Assembly: GCA_014607495.2 (NCBI GenBank)
Contig: CP053169.1
Location: forward strand, 7,130,001 to 7,194,000
Origin: Carposina sasakii
Taxonomy: Eukaryota > Arthropoda > Insecta > Lepidoptera > Carposinidae
Reading direction: 5' to 3'
DNA: 64,000 bases
The position numbers were made by a program, and so were the translations under genes. Below are positions 34,960 through 46,639 of this stretch, piece after piece. The notes below the pieces were generated by a model that was not told where the DNA came from, searched no databases, and worked only from the letters and a program-made list of their open reading frames with translations. Within the stretch, counting starts at the first letter, position 1. Every line of letters starts with the position of its first letter.

Positions 34960-35125
34960 ACGTCATCGTGCGTTTAAATATGGTTACAGTATCCACGACC
35001 GTTCTTCGCGATTGTGAAGTTAGAGTGCGTTTCACCGAACAGTTTCTTTCGATGATGGCGCTACTAGTTACATTATCTACTAAATATAAAATGTTAGTTC
35101 CAAAATCAGACATAGAAATTATTCC
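34960..35125 (+). repeat. Interspersed repeat (GATGATGGCGCTA..GTTAGTTCC family)
   Basis: GTGCGTTTCACCGAACAGTT, GATGATGGCGCTACTAGTTA and TTAGTTCCAAAATCAGACAT recur at 60310-60450 and 27690-27830, and inverted at 58541-58680. The open frame across this region is therefore not taken as a gene. Confidence 0.55.
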
Positions 35126-35838
35126 ATACGTCCAAACGGACAATACTACAAAGAACGAACGTGGCTACTGTACTTGTAAAGCTCAAACGGAGGCTCACAA
35201 GTGTGTAAAAAAATTAATAGTAGCATATTTATACGATGCCCAATTCCTTGTAAATACCAAAGTATAAATAATTATGCTTTTATTTTCCTAAACTTTAGCT
35301 TTAATTTTGAACATAATATTTTGTTGGTTCGGTATAGATAGAACTAACATGAAAACTAATCCTGATGATGATGATGCCACGGGTGTTGGCGAAGCTAAAT
35401 GTTTTCGGATTAGCAGCTATGTATTTATGGTTGCATGCTAGGTGCTTGGATCTGTGGCGACTGACTTGTGTTCGTGATCATGAGTAGGCACTAGCGGAGG
35501 GTATAGGGCCCGGTGGCGGGCGATCCTCAGAATACTTTAACGCCTGATACAATTCAATATAATATTTTGGAAGCTCAAATGTCTAACTGTGAGATGCATA
35601 TTGCACTGTTTTTCTTGATTTTATGAAAAACACGAGTGTTTAGACCATATAAAATCAACCGAGATAGCGATACATACAATGAACTTATTTCAAAAAAGTA
35701 TGTATAAGTGTAGTCTTCACAATTATTTATAAACTTCGTGTTTATTACCTATGTGGATTTAGGTAGCTACGGCGTGATATATTACATAATGAGATTGATA
35801 AAAACATAGCTTTTTATGAGGCCTATTTATGAATGTAC

Positions 35839-37083
35839 CAGTCCTGGATTTATAAATAGGCCGTATAGGCCGCGGCCTAGGGGCGGCAGCGTCCTAGGGG
35901 CTGCAGATTTCAGAGGACGGTCACTTGATTTCAGAGGATAAAAGTCAAACACGTCCACTGGTTTTCTTATGGTTTTTTTTTATAAGTTCTTTAAATAAAT
36001 CCCTTTAGAAACTCATTCCTATCGAAACCTATACTATTATCGCGTGAGTGATAGATGAGAGCAGCGCAGCGGGCAAAGACGAACCGCGCAGCGGTGGCAG
36101 TGTCTCAACGTAACAACCCGCGCTTCTCTGCCGCACTCTCCGAGCGCCCGACCGACGCCCAACGCCCGCGCCAGTGTTTTGTTTTGCGAGCATCGATCGC
36201 ATACGCACGCTACACTCTCGTCGTCTTGTCTTTGAATACCTACTTTACTTACCTAAACAAAATACGTAACGACTACTGAATAAAAAAACATAATTATAAA
36301 AAATCCAAAAACCCGACTGCTTAAAAATGAACCAAATAATGTACATAATAAAAAACTAAAAAGAAAAAAAAACAAGCACTTGTCCGGTGGTCTAGAATTA
36401 TATAATATTATTATGGAATGAATACTATTGAAGAACATAAAATATTTTCTAATAATCGTAACATAACAACTGAACAGTCGGGATCCATTGATTATCCAAC
36501 AGCTAATATTTCAATGGATCCTGCCTGTTCAGTTGTTATGTTACGATGATGATTGTAATTTATACTGAAATATGCGCAATACGATGAAATATTATGGTAT
36601 AAAATTTTTTTGGTCACTCTTAGTACAATTATTTTTTTCATTTTTCGTAAAAACTCTAGGAAACGAAGCGAATTGTTCCTCTCGTCAAACTACGTCGATA
36701 TACGGGATCAGCTAGAGATGTCCATTTTTCGGGGTCTTCGGAACACTGTGGATCGTTACAAATTCACAGTAGATCCTGCAGAAGTCATTGGTAAATTTAT
36801 GTATGTGCTGAAAACAATAAAAATTTCGCGCTTGCTTCGCTCGCGCCATTTTGTCAACTTATTAAAATGTATCTGCAATTTTGGTAGAAATTGGTGCGTC
36901 AAAATAAACCTATTAGTAGATATGTTTCTTTTTGAGGGAGTCCGGGAAAAAATATAAATTTACGATCTAATTAATGATTTCGCGAATTGCATTACAGAAT
37001 AAATGTAATTGATATGATTGTGAACTAAATTTACGGCAAAAATTGAATAGCCTACTGGCGGAAAATTTGTAAATCCGCCACTG
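35839..37083. mobile_element. hAT-superfamily element, 1.25 kb, degenerate
   Basis: Exact 8-bp target duplication GAATGTAC at 35831 and 37084. Ends are CAGTCCTGGATTTATAAA and, inverted, CAGTGGCGGATTTACAAA. The interior includes a GC-rich block (36055-36200), a long hairpin (36451-36550) and a 115-codon open frame at 36610-36957 of unknown identity. No intact transposase is present. Confidence 0.82.
36451..36550. repeat. Long hairpin inside the hAT element
   Basis: The left arm from ATAATCGTAACATAACAACT through TGAACAG..GGATCCATTGA pairs with the right arm TCAATGGATCC..CTGTTCA through AGTTGTTATGTTACGATGAT. Stem about 40 bp with few mismatches, loop about 20 bases. Confidence 0.85.
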
Positions 37084-37315
37084 GAATGTACTTACGTAAA
37101 TATCTACGTATACCTACCTATTTATGTAGGTACAATTTGAAATTATGCATTTGTCATATTTATACATACTGCTATCTACTTACCGTTTTGACTGCAGTTA
37201 AAATATCACACATGTATTTATATTAATCCAGTGTAGGTACTTTAACGGCTAATTTCAACATGAAAGATCAAGAAGAAAAAGTGAAACTCGGAATTGAACC
37301 TCTTAAAAATTGAAA

Positions 37316-37347
<32 letters not shown>

Positions 37348-37763
37348 CTCGGATTTTATAATTCATGAAATTTTGTATGAAAACAATTGAAGATTAAATC
37401 TGAGATATGCAAAAATTGTCACCATATTTATTTATTCAGGAAATAAATAAAGCAATATTATGGTTATTGCCCATTATATCAATCAAAATCATTATCCTGT
37501 GACATTTAAGGGCCGACTTTTCCCAAGGTCAGATAGCCTATCCTAAGGATAGGGTGAGTAGTCGATTCGCACGAACGCACACAGGTGGATTTTCACAAAA
37601 AGATGGCCAAAATTGAATTTCACTTTTAATCGTTAATAACAGTTATCAAAAAATAAAAATATATATTTGTAAATAAAAGAAGGGATTTAGTTATTAATAT
37701 GTATAATATAAAGATAAACAAACAATCATATAACACAAAACACACGCATAAAAAATGTAGTAG

Positions 37764-39815
37764 TTATGTATCTTTATTTTTCAAAAGTTCATAACACTCA
37801 GGTGGCATATTTGTGATTTTGGGTTTCGGTGGACATTTTCTTAACCCTGTTATAAGAGGATCCGATGTAGCCATAAGCCTCTGATATGTATCTTGTAGAC
37901 TTAATTGCCTCGAAAATTTTCGAGAATAGTTTTCTCGATAGGCACGTACGTCTTTGTTCCGTGCTTCTTGTGCGTCTTCTGATAGAAGTCTAATGGCTGT
38001 TTCGGCATTTTCTATCACCTGATAACCATGGATCAATACTTTGTGAAGTGTAGTAGGCATTTGATACCAGGGAAAGGTAAACGTGAAAATCTGCGCAATT
38101 TTTATACAGTACTTTTTGAATTTTTTGCGTCTATATCTTGTCCGCTTGATAAAAGGCAGAGAACAACATAAATTAAACCTTTATGCACTCCAGTTATTTC
38201 CGCACTTATGTCAAAATTTTGAAATATTTTGCGAGCAATATTGCCGGTAGTAGAAGTTCCTCCACCTGGCCTTGGCTTATCAACATGAAGACCTAATTTT
38301 TCGAAAAAGTCCTGGATTCTTGTTTTTTCGTCCTTAACTGATTTTTGAGCTGCAATGCCTCTAGCCTGATATCTGGCTATTTTTAATTTATATCCTATAT
38401 GTAGAATACACTCGGCAAATCGAATCCAGGCATGAAGGGGTGAAATGCCAAACTGGAGGAAAGTCTCGTTTATCATTGCAGATAAACAGTATTTTATACG
38501 ATTAAAATCTTTGATTGTGATTTTACATAGATAGCATCTTTGAGCAGATGTTGTATCTGTGATAGCATTGACCATTTTGCCATCTATCATTGTCAAATTC
38601 ATATGGTGCTTAATTATTGCTTCTCCGCCTTCTATTTGAATAGTTGTTGACTGCAACTCTTCAATTTGGGACATTATTTCATCAGTGACTGTTTGAAGTA
38701 GCTGTAGTTTCTTGGATGAATTCGAGCTTGATTGGTCGGCAATATCGTGTCGACGAAGGACGGGGGTTCTGCCACAAAATATCCTTTTCTCCGCTCTCTT
38801 TTTCTTCGTATAATTGCACAGGGACCATGGATGTTATAAACATATAATTGTCATCTTTCCCCTCTTCTTGAAATTTTTGATTATATTGGGAATGACATCC
38901 AGAACCATCACTACCCCATTTTGTTATAAGACAAAGACGTCTCCTTTGTTCAGGCATGAGGCTTTTAATTGTTTCGTTCAAGGACAAACAGAGTCTTTTA
39001 CTAGTATGATCCAGTAAATTTTGTACTGGAACTTGGGCACAAGTTTCAGTTACAGTTACATTATCTGGATAACATTCGGATTTCGCAGAAATTATCGTCT
39101 CATAGGGTGGATAAATATGACAATTCACTTCTTTAGCGTAAGAGACAATGACATTGTACTGGTATTTTGTTAAACCTGCCTCTAAAAGTAAGCTTAATGC
39201 TTTATCTGAAGACAATTGACACTTAGTTTCGTGTCCGGTTGAGTAGTGCTTCGCTGCAGACGGGCCTTGATTTGAAATGTCTTTTAATATCTTGGACGCA
39301 GATAATTATCTTTCAGTTCTGTACTCCATTTGTGCAGCATACACCAATTGCTCTGGAGGGTAGATTTTTCTCAATTCCTCGGTTTTTCTTCTCTTAGCTC
39401 TGTCACTACATTCGGTGAAATTTTTGGATGGTCTGCCAACATTCTCACCAGAATTACGTTTTCCAGCTGAAGCCGTTGAAATAACAGGAAAAGTTAGGTA
39501 AGCTTGAATCCAATCCTCGTTTTTATTTTGAAATCTTTGTTTATTATAAGTACAGTTCTTCATTCTTGTTTTATAGTCATGAATGAATTTAGATAACATC
39601 TTTTTCACTGCAGGTAATAACTCATCTTGACGAAGAGCTTCCTTTACTTTTTGACAAAATTCATCAAAACGAGACACCGTAGAAAGGCATTCAGTATAAT
39701 AACTGATGAGAGTAGCTCTTCTTATACATGCTTCATTCATATCAGGGCCTAAAACATAAAAGAAAAAAAATTTTTTTATCAGGTTACTCTTCGGATGTTC
39801 ATATAACTTCACCAA
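37764..39815 (-). pseudogene. Transib (RAG1-family) transposase relic
   Basis: Four minus-strand open segments in order, 39815-39306, 39215-38682, 38674-38102 and 38060-37764, resemble one Transib transposase. Recognised motifs are KWGSDGSG (first catalytic Asp, codon at 38907), NPRPSSTRYCRP, DGKMVNAITDTTSAQRCYLC (second Asp, codon at 38555), SPLHAWIRFAECILHIGYKL, RPGGGTSTTGNIAR, and TLHKVLIHGYQV with SEDAQEARNKD near the C terminus, where the family's catalytic Glu lies. The segments are parted by a stop with a frame change near 39300, a frameshift near 38700 and another near 38115 (an A run). Transib elements share ancestry with the RAG1 recombinase of jawed vertebrates. It is inactive as read. 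Terminal repeats were not identified. Confidence 0.85.
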
Positions 39816-40319
39816 GATTTTGTTGAAAAGCGTTTCTAACTAATGTCTTGGTGTAGGAATAACGTCCTGATAGTACCACGGGTTGGGAAAGAAGAATAAA
39901 TAAATATTTTTGAGAGGTTTGTAGTTTGTAGGAGCTCGGATCTGGTTTTTCATACGAACCTATAACCTAGGTGTGAACGAATTTGTATGGAAGTTGCTTT
40001 GAGTCAGCAGAACCGAGGGTCAGAGGAGGATATAGGGAATGGTGGTGGGCAAAATCGCAAATAGAAAAAAAAAACATGAATTATCTGAATGTTTATATTA
40101 CAGATGAAATTTTTTTTTTTTTTAATAATAATAATAATAAATTATTTTCCAACCAAATCCATATAAAACGAAAACATCATAACATTGCAAACACATAAGT
40201 ATTATACTACGGACATAAATTTGCACCGAACAAATGGAAATTGGGCCAACAAACAGTTTCCAAACTAGGAGATTCCTGTGCTATGGAAACTGGTGGTGGT
40301 CCTAAGGGATTATAATTTC

Positions 40320-40392
40320 GAGGGTGTCAGTGATTGATTGTCAGTGAGTGATCGTGTGAGTGATCGTGTGAGTAGATCGTGTGAGTACGTGT
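40320..40392. repeat. Short tandem repeat GTGAGTGATC
   Basis: GTGAGTGATCGTGTGAGTGA and a third variant with AGTAGATCGTGTGAG; about 3-4 imperfect units. Confidence 0.6.
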
Positions 40393-41010
40393 ATGGGTAT
40401 AATACAAAAGGTATCTAAAGTATGTAGGTAGATAGCATGTGGGTACGGTAGGTAGTTAGCTACTGTAAGTTGAGTCCTAGACTCAGACTTCAGATTCTTT
40501 TAGGCAGGGATCAGTAATCGGCCCACATTTAAGTCATGCCGATTTTTCAAATTAGACAATGCTTTAAAAAAATATTTTTGTACTCCAAGTCGGGTCTGGT
40601 CGGGTCTACCTTCTTTAGATCCTTAAATAAGAGAGTATAACCTATTAAACAAAAAATATTTCAATAGAATTCCGTGGAATCCCTTACTTTAAGTCTCATA
40701 CCATTTTTAAAATGTAAAAAAAGTATATTTTTTAAGTACATTTTTCTAACGGGCCTGTGGACATAACACGGTGACAATAATAACATATTACATAATTATA
40801 AAGTACATACCTTCCATAATAATATGTATATAACAATTTTGAAATTGTTTAAAGCGTTAACGAGATAGTCCTTTTTAACAGCACGTTCGAAACGTAATAG
40901 CGCACAAAACACTTTCACTGCTCACCAAAGTTAGTTTAGCACTGACTGCATTCCGCGTGCGCCTTCTACATCCCGATAAGGGACTATTAATAGAATTATA
41001 ACCTATAGAA

Positions 41011-41421
41011 TTTTTTTTTTTTTTTTATTTAGTTTATCCCGAAGGAAAGGCAAGGGGAACTAAGCCCATACAGCCTAATCATTGTCTAGTAAAATGATTT
41101 CTGAATTTATGATGGATGATAATGATGATGATGAAACGTCGGGAAAATCCTCAAGAACAAGTGTAAAGTTAGTCAAAATGGAAAATTATTGCAGAAACAA
41201 CTTACATGCGCCCATGAAGAAATCGTAATCCAGCTAAAGTTTTACTCGGCTTACCTGCATATAAAACCATGCACACGCACTAGATTCACATCACAAGTAA
41301 TCAAAATATAACTTATCCACCAGAAAACATCACTTTACGGACACATGCAAGCCATTTACTAATAATTTTTCATTTCACAAGAAAATTACACCTGCACCCT
41401 TCCAGCTTTTCCCGCCGAATC
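41011..41421 (-). mobile_element. SINE/retroposon, minus strand, inside the P-like element
   Basis: Flanked by a 13-bp duplication ATAACCTATAGAA (40998 and 41422). Begins with a poly-T run (poly-A tail on the minus strand) then GTTTATCCCGAAGGAAAGGC and ends CTTTTCCCGCCGAATC. A sister copy is at 46245-46639. Confidence 0.8.
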
Positions 41422-41555
41422 ATAACCTATAGAAGTATAGTCCGAAGGCCGATTTTAGGAATTTTTATGGGTGCAAATTTGAACCAATCGCGGCTCTGTC
41501 ATTCAGTGCTCAGCGGTCAGTGGCTACGTGTGTATGTCAACCTAAAGGACTTACC

Positions 41556-41632
41556 ATGACGAAATGTGCACTGAGATCCTGCCAAAACTATGCTCAAAAA
41601 CATAAGAAAATAAATAACATCACATTTCACCG
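41556..41632 (+). CDS. THAP-domain first exon of the P-like transposon
   Basis: ATG at 41556; reads MTKCALRSCQNYA then KKINNITFHR, then donor CCG|GTAAAT. The CxxxxC pair and the ITFHR block match the start of the C2CH THAP zinc finger, which goes on with FP..W and a late C..H pair. No following exon was found, so this is an orphan of a deleted element. A host THAP gene is the alternative, but its place between the inverted repeats argues against that. Confidence 0.7.
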
Positions 41633-42479
41633 GTAAATATTTGATGTTTTTACGTAATTTCATTGATAAAACAATAAATACACAATCAAATTTTCATATT
41701 TTTTTTTATCTGTCATTAAAAACAAAATGTTGCCATATGTGTGAAATTTTACCCTATTTTTAAACATGCAGATTGTAGGTAAAAGTAGTTGGATCTACTT
41801 TGTCTTTGATTGATTGTGGAATTACCTGCAAGCTCTCTCACCGAATTATTTAAAACTATACATATTGTTACTATAATATTATGTTTAATTGAAATTAGAT
41901 CTTTAAAATGGGCATCGTCCTTTCCTTTATTGAATTAAATAAAACCACGGAGAATGGCCTCACAGCTTTGTTGACTTAATGACAAATTATTCAGAGGGAC
42001 AATTTTTAACAGAATATTGTATTTTTTTTTGTCACACTTTTGGACCAATGATGTGGAAAAGTCCGATCATCTCCTTTTAATATATTTAAATTTCACGATA
42101 ATTCTACAAGAGTGTGCAAATCAATATACTTCTCAGCATCAATAATAATTTTATCGACTATTTCCCCACATCTAGGGAAAAAACATTTTTTAAGGCAACA
42201 TTAATTTTATGTCATGCATACGTCAAGTCGATATTTTATGCCTATTTTTTCGCCTTGCGTTTGGTTGGAACACACTTTCTATAGGTTATAATTCTATTGG
42301 ACTATTGTTCGTGTCGAAAATATCACGGGCTTTGTATATTTCGAGGAATTGAGACCCTTTTGTGAGATTAATATTTTTACATTTTGGCCAACTTTTTGCA
42401 AATTTCCACCTATGTGGAACGTGCCAAACGACCCCTTTCTAAAATATTATTATTTTAGTAGGCGTTCTATGTAGTATAT

Positions 42480-42600
42480 ATAAAGGATAAAGTTGATGCT
42501 GTCTCTATCTTGATCAAGTTTAAGAAAAAGACAGCATCTAATTTATTGTTTAAGACAGGCTATCTGACCATTGAGAAAATCGCCCCTAACTGGATTAATA
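42480..42600. repeat. Interspersed repeat (GGATAAAGTTGATGC family)
   Basis: GGATAAAGTTGATGCTGTCT .. AAAGACAGCATCTAATTT; a near copy is at 56440-56530 and a fragment at 12088-12130. Confidence 0.55.
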
Positions 42601-42956
42601 TAAATTGTATGTAGGTACCTCTATATTTGAAGTGATTATATTTTATAAAGTAACTAGTTTAAACATAAAAGTTATTATATTATACTTTTTTGTGCCATTG
42701 TATTTTAAAGCTTAAATTCCTTATTTTGAAAAATGTCTTAATTATAAAATTGTCAAGTATTTTCTCTAAGTTAACTTGTTTTCATTCCAAATCTTTATTT
42801 ATACTTTAATAAAAATATTATAAGTTGTACATACTTAGTCTTTTATTCCCAATGTTAAATTAATGCTGCAGACCAGTGCTGCAGACAAAGAATCTTCATG
42901 GAAATCTTGGTGACAATAGGTTGAAGTTTCATTATGAAATGCATACATTCATACAT

Positions 42957-43297
42957 ACCTGATGTTTTTTCGTGGCCACCCTTAACGAAGGTTGCGTACT
43001 CTATACATCAAATAAAGTAAGTTTGTGCCAAAAAAAAAATTACTTGATCGGGTGAAATTTATAGTGTCCAGTGTTTATGCTAGTTTTTTCATAGACAGAT
43101 TAATTATTTGTCGTGAAAAAATCTTGCTACACGCGTCTATGTGCATGTGCATTTATGCAGAAAAACGCAGTCTATTTACTCAACTTTGGACCCTAATATC
43201 TTGGGAACCAGACACTTCCCAGGTATGCTTCCACGGAGAAAAATGATCGTGATGATGAGGAGATTCCGCATTGACGACCAAAAATCATCCTGTATAA
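42957..43297. repeat. Interspersed element (TTTGGACCCTAATATCTT family)
   Basis: Same block order as 20960-21345, ending AATCATCCTGTATA. Confidence 0.6.
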
Positions 43298-43968
43298 ACA
43301 TAGCTGTGTTCCCAAAACGGAGTTGCCAGAACTGCAGTATCATAAAGGAGATCCCACAGCCAGGTTGAAATGTCAATTGACTACAAAGCAGTAGTCTTTA
43401 CCAATTTAGGTACAGCAGGTAGTCACAGCTATTGCTATCTTTAAGGCAAGTTCTAGGCAACTAAAATACTTTCATAAACTGATAAAAGAATTATATATAT
43501 AATATAATTATCTATACATATAATAAAAATGTAACGGATCGCTGTCTCATGGAAGATATATTACATAATTATTACATTTATGCAAATAGGTACATGTGGG
43601 TAGTTTTATAATAACGTTCACTAACAACTAAACTAGGCTGAACCTGTATCTCAGATGCTAGTTACTTCCATACATTTATTAAAAGAATGTTACGCGCACG
43701 GTTTGACTACATAAATTGTGGAGTTAGGCAACTTTTTGTGGTAGTTAACTATAGATAACATGCTAGTTATATTGTATAATAAGGTGGCTTCATTAAGCCT
43801 TTACCAGCATTGCTAGGTATGTGTGTGATATCCACTAAACATAACAACCTAATTGGTGTAATTGGGTTCGACTAATACCTTAGGTAGGACCCAAAGTCAA
43901 CCTCACCTGCCCGTGGTCACCCAGCTATTTGACGGACGAGGCTCTGACGCTAAAAAACATATTTAGAA

Positions 43969-44420
43969 CTAGTGGACGCCCGCGACTCCGTCCGCGTGGC
44001 CTGCAGAAAAAACAAAATGTCGAAATTACCGGGATAAAAAGTAACCTATATGTTAAGTGAGACCTGTCACAATATATTCCTGCAAACTGCATCGAAATCG
44101 GTTCAGTAGTTTCTAAGATTAGCGTGCACAAACGTTGATCCGTTACGATTTTATTATCTTCTATATCTATACATATAATAAAAAATGTTACGGGTCGCTG
44201 TCTATACATGGAAGATAAATGAGAAAAATATTATAGAAGACCTTTATCAACGCAATAGTACCCAAAACAATGATTTTTGGAATTTTTGTCTGTGCGTTTG
44301 TGTTGTGACAGGTCCCACTTAACATATAGGCTTTTAACTTAACTTTTTATCCCGGATAATTTCGATATTTTGTTTTTTTTCTGTAGTCCACGCGGACGGA
44401 ATCGCGGGCGTCCACTAGTA
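43969..44420. repeat. Two copies of the ACTAGTGG/CCACTAGT repeat in opposite orientations
   Basis: 43969-44160 starts ACTAGTGGACGCCCGCGACT; 44166-44420 ends GAATCGCGGGCGTCCACTAG. They face each other head to tail over a TCTATACATATAATAAAA junction. Confidence 0.6.
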
Positions 44421-45558
44421 TATAATATAATTCACATACTTCACAACACATTAACTTAGTCCCACATTAAGATCCATAAGGTCTTGTGTCGTGGGTACTA
44501 AGCAATGGTATATTAATACATAGATAGATAGATAGAAACATCCATGACTCGGAAACAAACTTCAATATTCACCATATCAATGCAATCATAGAATTGCATT
44601 AAGTGAGGGTCATTTTTTTTACCTTTTTTTTCTGACTGCCTCAAATACCTTATATGGCACTTCAGTTGTTCAAGATTAATAATGGCAACAAGCGAATCCG
44701 CTAGCAAATAACAAAGTCCATGCCAGGGTTCGAAATTATCAAGATAAATATTTTTGGTGATAATTAGCTGATAATTATCCCATATTTTAGGTTACATAAG
44801 CATTCAAAAATGAACTTTCTATTGACCTTGTAAACATCAAAATAATCTGTAAATTTTGTTAGAATTAGATGTTACTGTATATGTGGGTTTGTTCCCATTT
44901 GCATAACTATGTCCTTATTCTAGCTGATTTACCATTAAACTTCTTCAAATTCTCTTATTTATCCAGAGGGTCTCAGTTTTTCATCATTATTAAATAAGCA
45001 GCAAAGAATAACTGAGAATGTGAGAAATATTCAATTCAATTCAGAGTTTGTTTTTATGGTGTCATGATAAAGTAAGAAAGTACATAAAGGAAAGAAATTC
45101 GCAATTCTCTCATCAGTCAAATGTTTTATTTGATGTCTAGCGTGTTAGGATAAGCAAATTATGTTTGGATACACATAAATAAGTTAGATTATTTTGGTGT
45201 TTGATTTTTATAATTATCAAAAATCAAGCTATATTTATCAAGATAAAGATAATTATTGTGGCCTTCGAACTTCAAACCCTAGTCCATACCCATTATTTAC
45301 CTTGTTTACCTGTGAAATAGATCTTTTAACAGGATGTAGTTGATTGTAACTCAATGAGGTTCCTTTATTTTATTATTTTCTGCAAAATGGGCATTTGGCA
45401 TTGAAATTAAATTTAAAATGATAACTGATAATTTATTTACAAATCATAACTTCAACCTGTCGCCTTCCACTCATGGTAATAAATATTTCCTAATGACACT
45501 AACATTCTTCCCAGTAGTTATACTGCAGCTGAAGGCAGAATTGAATCTAAAAATAAAT

Positions 45559-45732
45559 TTACTTTAACCTCTTAAAGAGGTCTTTGGTGACACAGTGATC
45601 GAGAACATGGAGGTAGTCAATCAGTTCTTCTTCACATGTTTCGGTGGTATTGGAACGAGAGTTAACCCTGTCATTACATTCTTGGTATTTATTCCAGTGA
45701 CTCTGGGCATCTGGTTTTTGTGCACATGTTTC
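45559..45732 (-). CDS. UQCRH: UQCRH exon 2
   Basis: 57 codons plus stop TAA at 45559. It contains all the paired cysteines and the conserved end FKRLK. Confidence 0.93.
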   Translation of the reverse strand, partial: ETCAQKPDAQSHWNKYQECNDRVNSRSNTTETCEEELIDYLHVLDHCVTKDLFKRLK

Positions 45733-46055
45733 CTGAAACAAAATATATGTATAAATAATGCAATTTTTGACAAAGTATGAAACTAATAGGGCTGTTTTAC
45801 CATAAAACTGTGTAAGATACGAAAAAACAAGAATCATTATCATTCATACTTGCCCCTCCTTAAAATAATATTTTAAGTGTTATTAGAGGTTATATCATAC
45901 AAGTTGAATAATTAAATATGACTTTGTAGGGGGACGTAGGTATCGACTTATGATTTTTTACTAAAGTAGACCTTTACCCTCAGTTCTTGTTGTGGGTCTA
46001 CTAGATCTTCTTCTTCCTCTTCGGCCCTGACGACAGGAATGATTTTTTCAGCCAT
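45559..46055 (-). CDS. UQCRH: UQCRH, cytochrome bc1 complex hinge subunit
   Basis: Two exons on the minus strand: 46055..45978 (M AEKIIPVVRAEEEEEDLVDP) and 45732..45559 (ETCAQKPDAQSHWNKYQECN, NSRSNTTETCEEELIDY, HVLDHCVTKDLFKRLK). 83 residues, close to the 80-90 of the family. It has the acidic N-terminal tract and the paired cysteines (C..C of a twin-CX9C-like hairpin: ETC, QEC, TETC, DHC) that hold two helices together. The subunit sits at cytochrome c1 on the intermembrane-space face of complex III and aids cytochrome c docking. Donor AGG|GTAAAG, acceptor TTTGTTTCAG, phase 0. A likely polyadenylation signal (TTTATT on the plus strand) is at 45432. A SINE lies about 190 bases upstream of the start codon. 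Confidence 0.93.
45978..46055 (-). CDS. UQCRH: UQCRH exon 1
   Basis: 26 codons from ATG 46055, ending QQELR at the donor. It carries the Glu/Asp run typical of the hinge protein N terminus. Confidence 0.92.
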
Positions 46056-46244
46056 TACTTCTGAAAATGTTAGAATATTTGGTATACTTTGATAGTGTCT
46101 GTTCATTTGAACACGAATTTATCAAATATTCTCATGTAAACCTAAAATAAATCAATGAAAATTACCGAAAGCGATGACGCAACACGCAGCCGATCGACAA
46201 AAATATCACCATAGAGAAAATAAATTACGATTAACGATATACAG

Positions 46245-46639
46245 TTTATCCCGAAGGAAAGGCAAGGGGAACTAAGCCCATACAGCCATTGTCTTTAGTT
46301 AATAATTTCTGGACATATGATGATGGATGAATAACGATGATGATGAATGGAAACGTCGGGAAAATCCTCAAGAACAAGTGTAAAGTCAGTCAAAATGAAA
46401 AATAATTGCAGAAACAACTTACATGGGCCCATGAAGAGATCGTATTCCGGCTAAAGTTTTACTCAGCTTACCTGCGTATAAAACCATGCACACGCACTAG
46501 ATTCACATCACAAGTAATCAAAATATAACTTATCTACCAGAAAACATCACTTTACGGACACATGCAAGCCATTTACAAATAATTTTTGATTTTCACAAGA
46601 AAATTACACCCGCTCCCTTCCAGCTTTTCCCGCCGAATC
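46245..46639 (-). mobile_element. SINE/retroposon, second copy
   Basis: Same ~390-bp sequence as 41011-41421 (TATCCCGAAGGAAAGGCAAG .. CTTTTCCCGCCGAATC), flanked by a 14-bp duplication TTAACGATATACAG at 46231 and 46640. The poly-A tail seen in the other copy is absent or lost. Confidence 0.8.

Larger units (their letters stand above)
33518..37763. other. Gene-free interval downstream of Ankfy1
   Basis: No host gene was recognised. Contents are the MITEs at 33845 and 34749, a dispersed repeat near 35000, the hAT element at 35839-37083 and AT-rich unique sequence with a poly-A run at 37321-37340. Confidence 0.5.
40989..42298 (+). mobile_element. P-like DNA transposon remnant with THAP exon
   Basis: Exact 8-bp target duplication GGACTATT at 40981 and 42299. 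Terminal inverted repeats are AATAGAATTATAACCTATAG (+AA) on both ends. A THAP-type first exon lies at 41556-41632. P-superfamily transposases start with a THAP finger and make 8-bp duplications, so this is most likely a deleted P-like element. A SINE has inserted into its left terminal repeat. Without the SINE only about 0.9 kb remains, too short for a transposase. Confidence 0.75.
39816..45558. other. Transposon-rich gene-free interval
   Basis: Apart from the Transib neighbour, the P-like element and dispersed repeats (42480, 42957, 43510-44420) no host exon is visible. 44430-45550 is AT-rich with no recognised feature. Confidence 0.5.

Noticed and set aside
34941..35267. 108-codon open frame
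   Set aside because: Overlaps a dispersed repeat that also occurs near 27700, 58600 and 60330; composition and residues look non-coding.
40768..40800. CACGGTGACAATAATAAC as a Transib terminal repeat
   Set aside because: It faces away from the transposase relic and no matching inverted partner was found.
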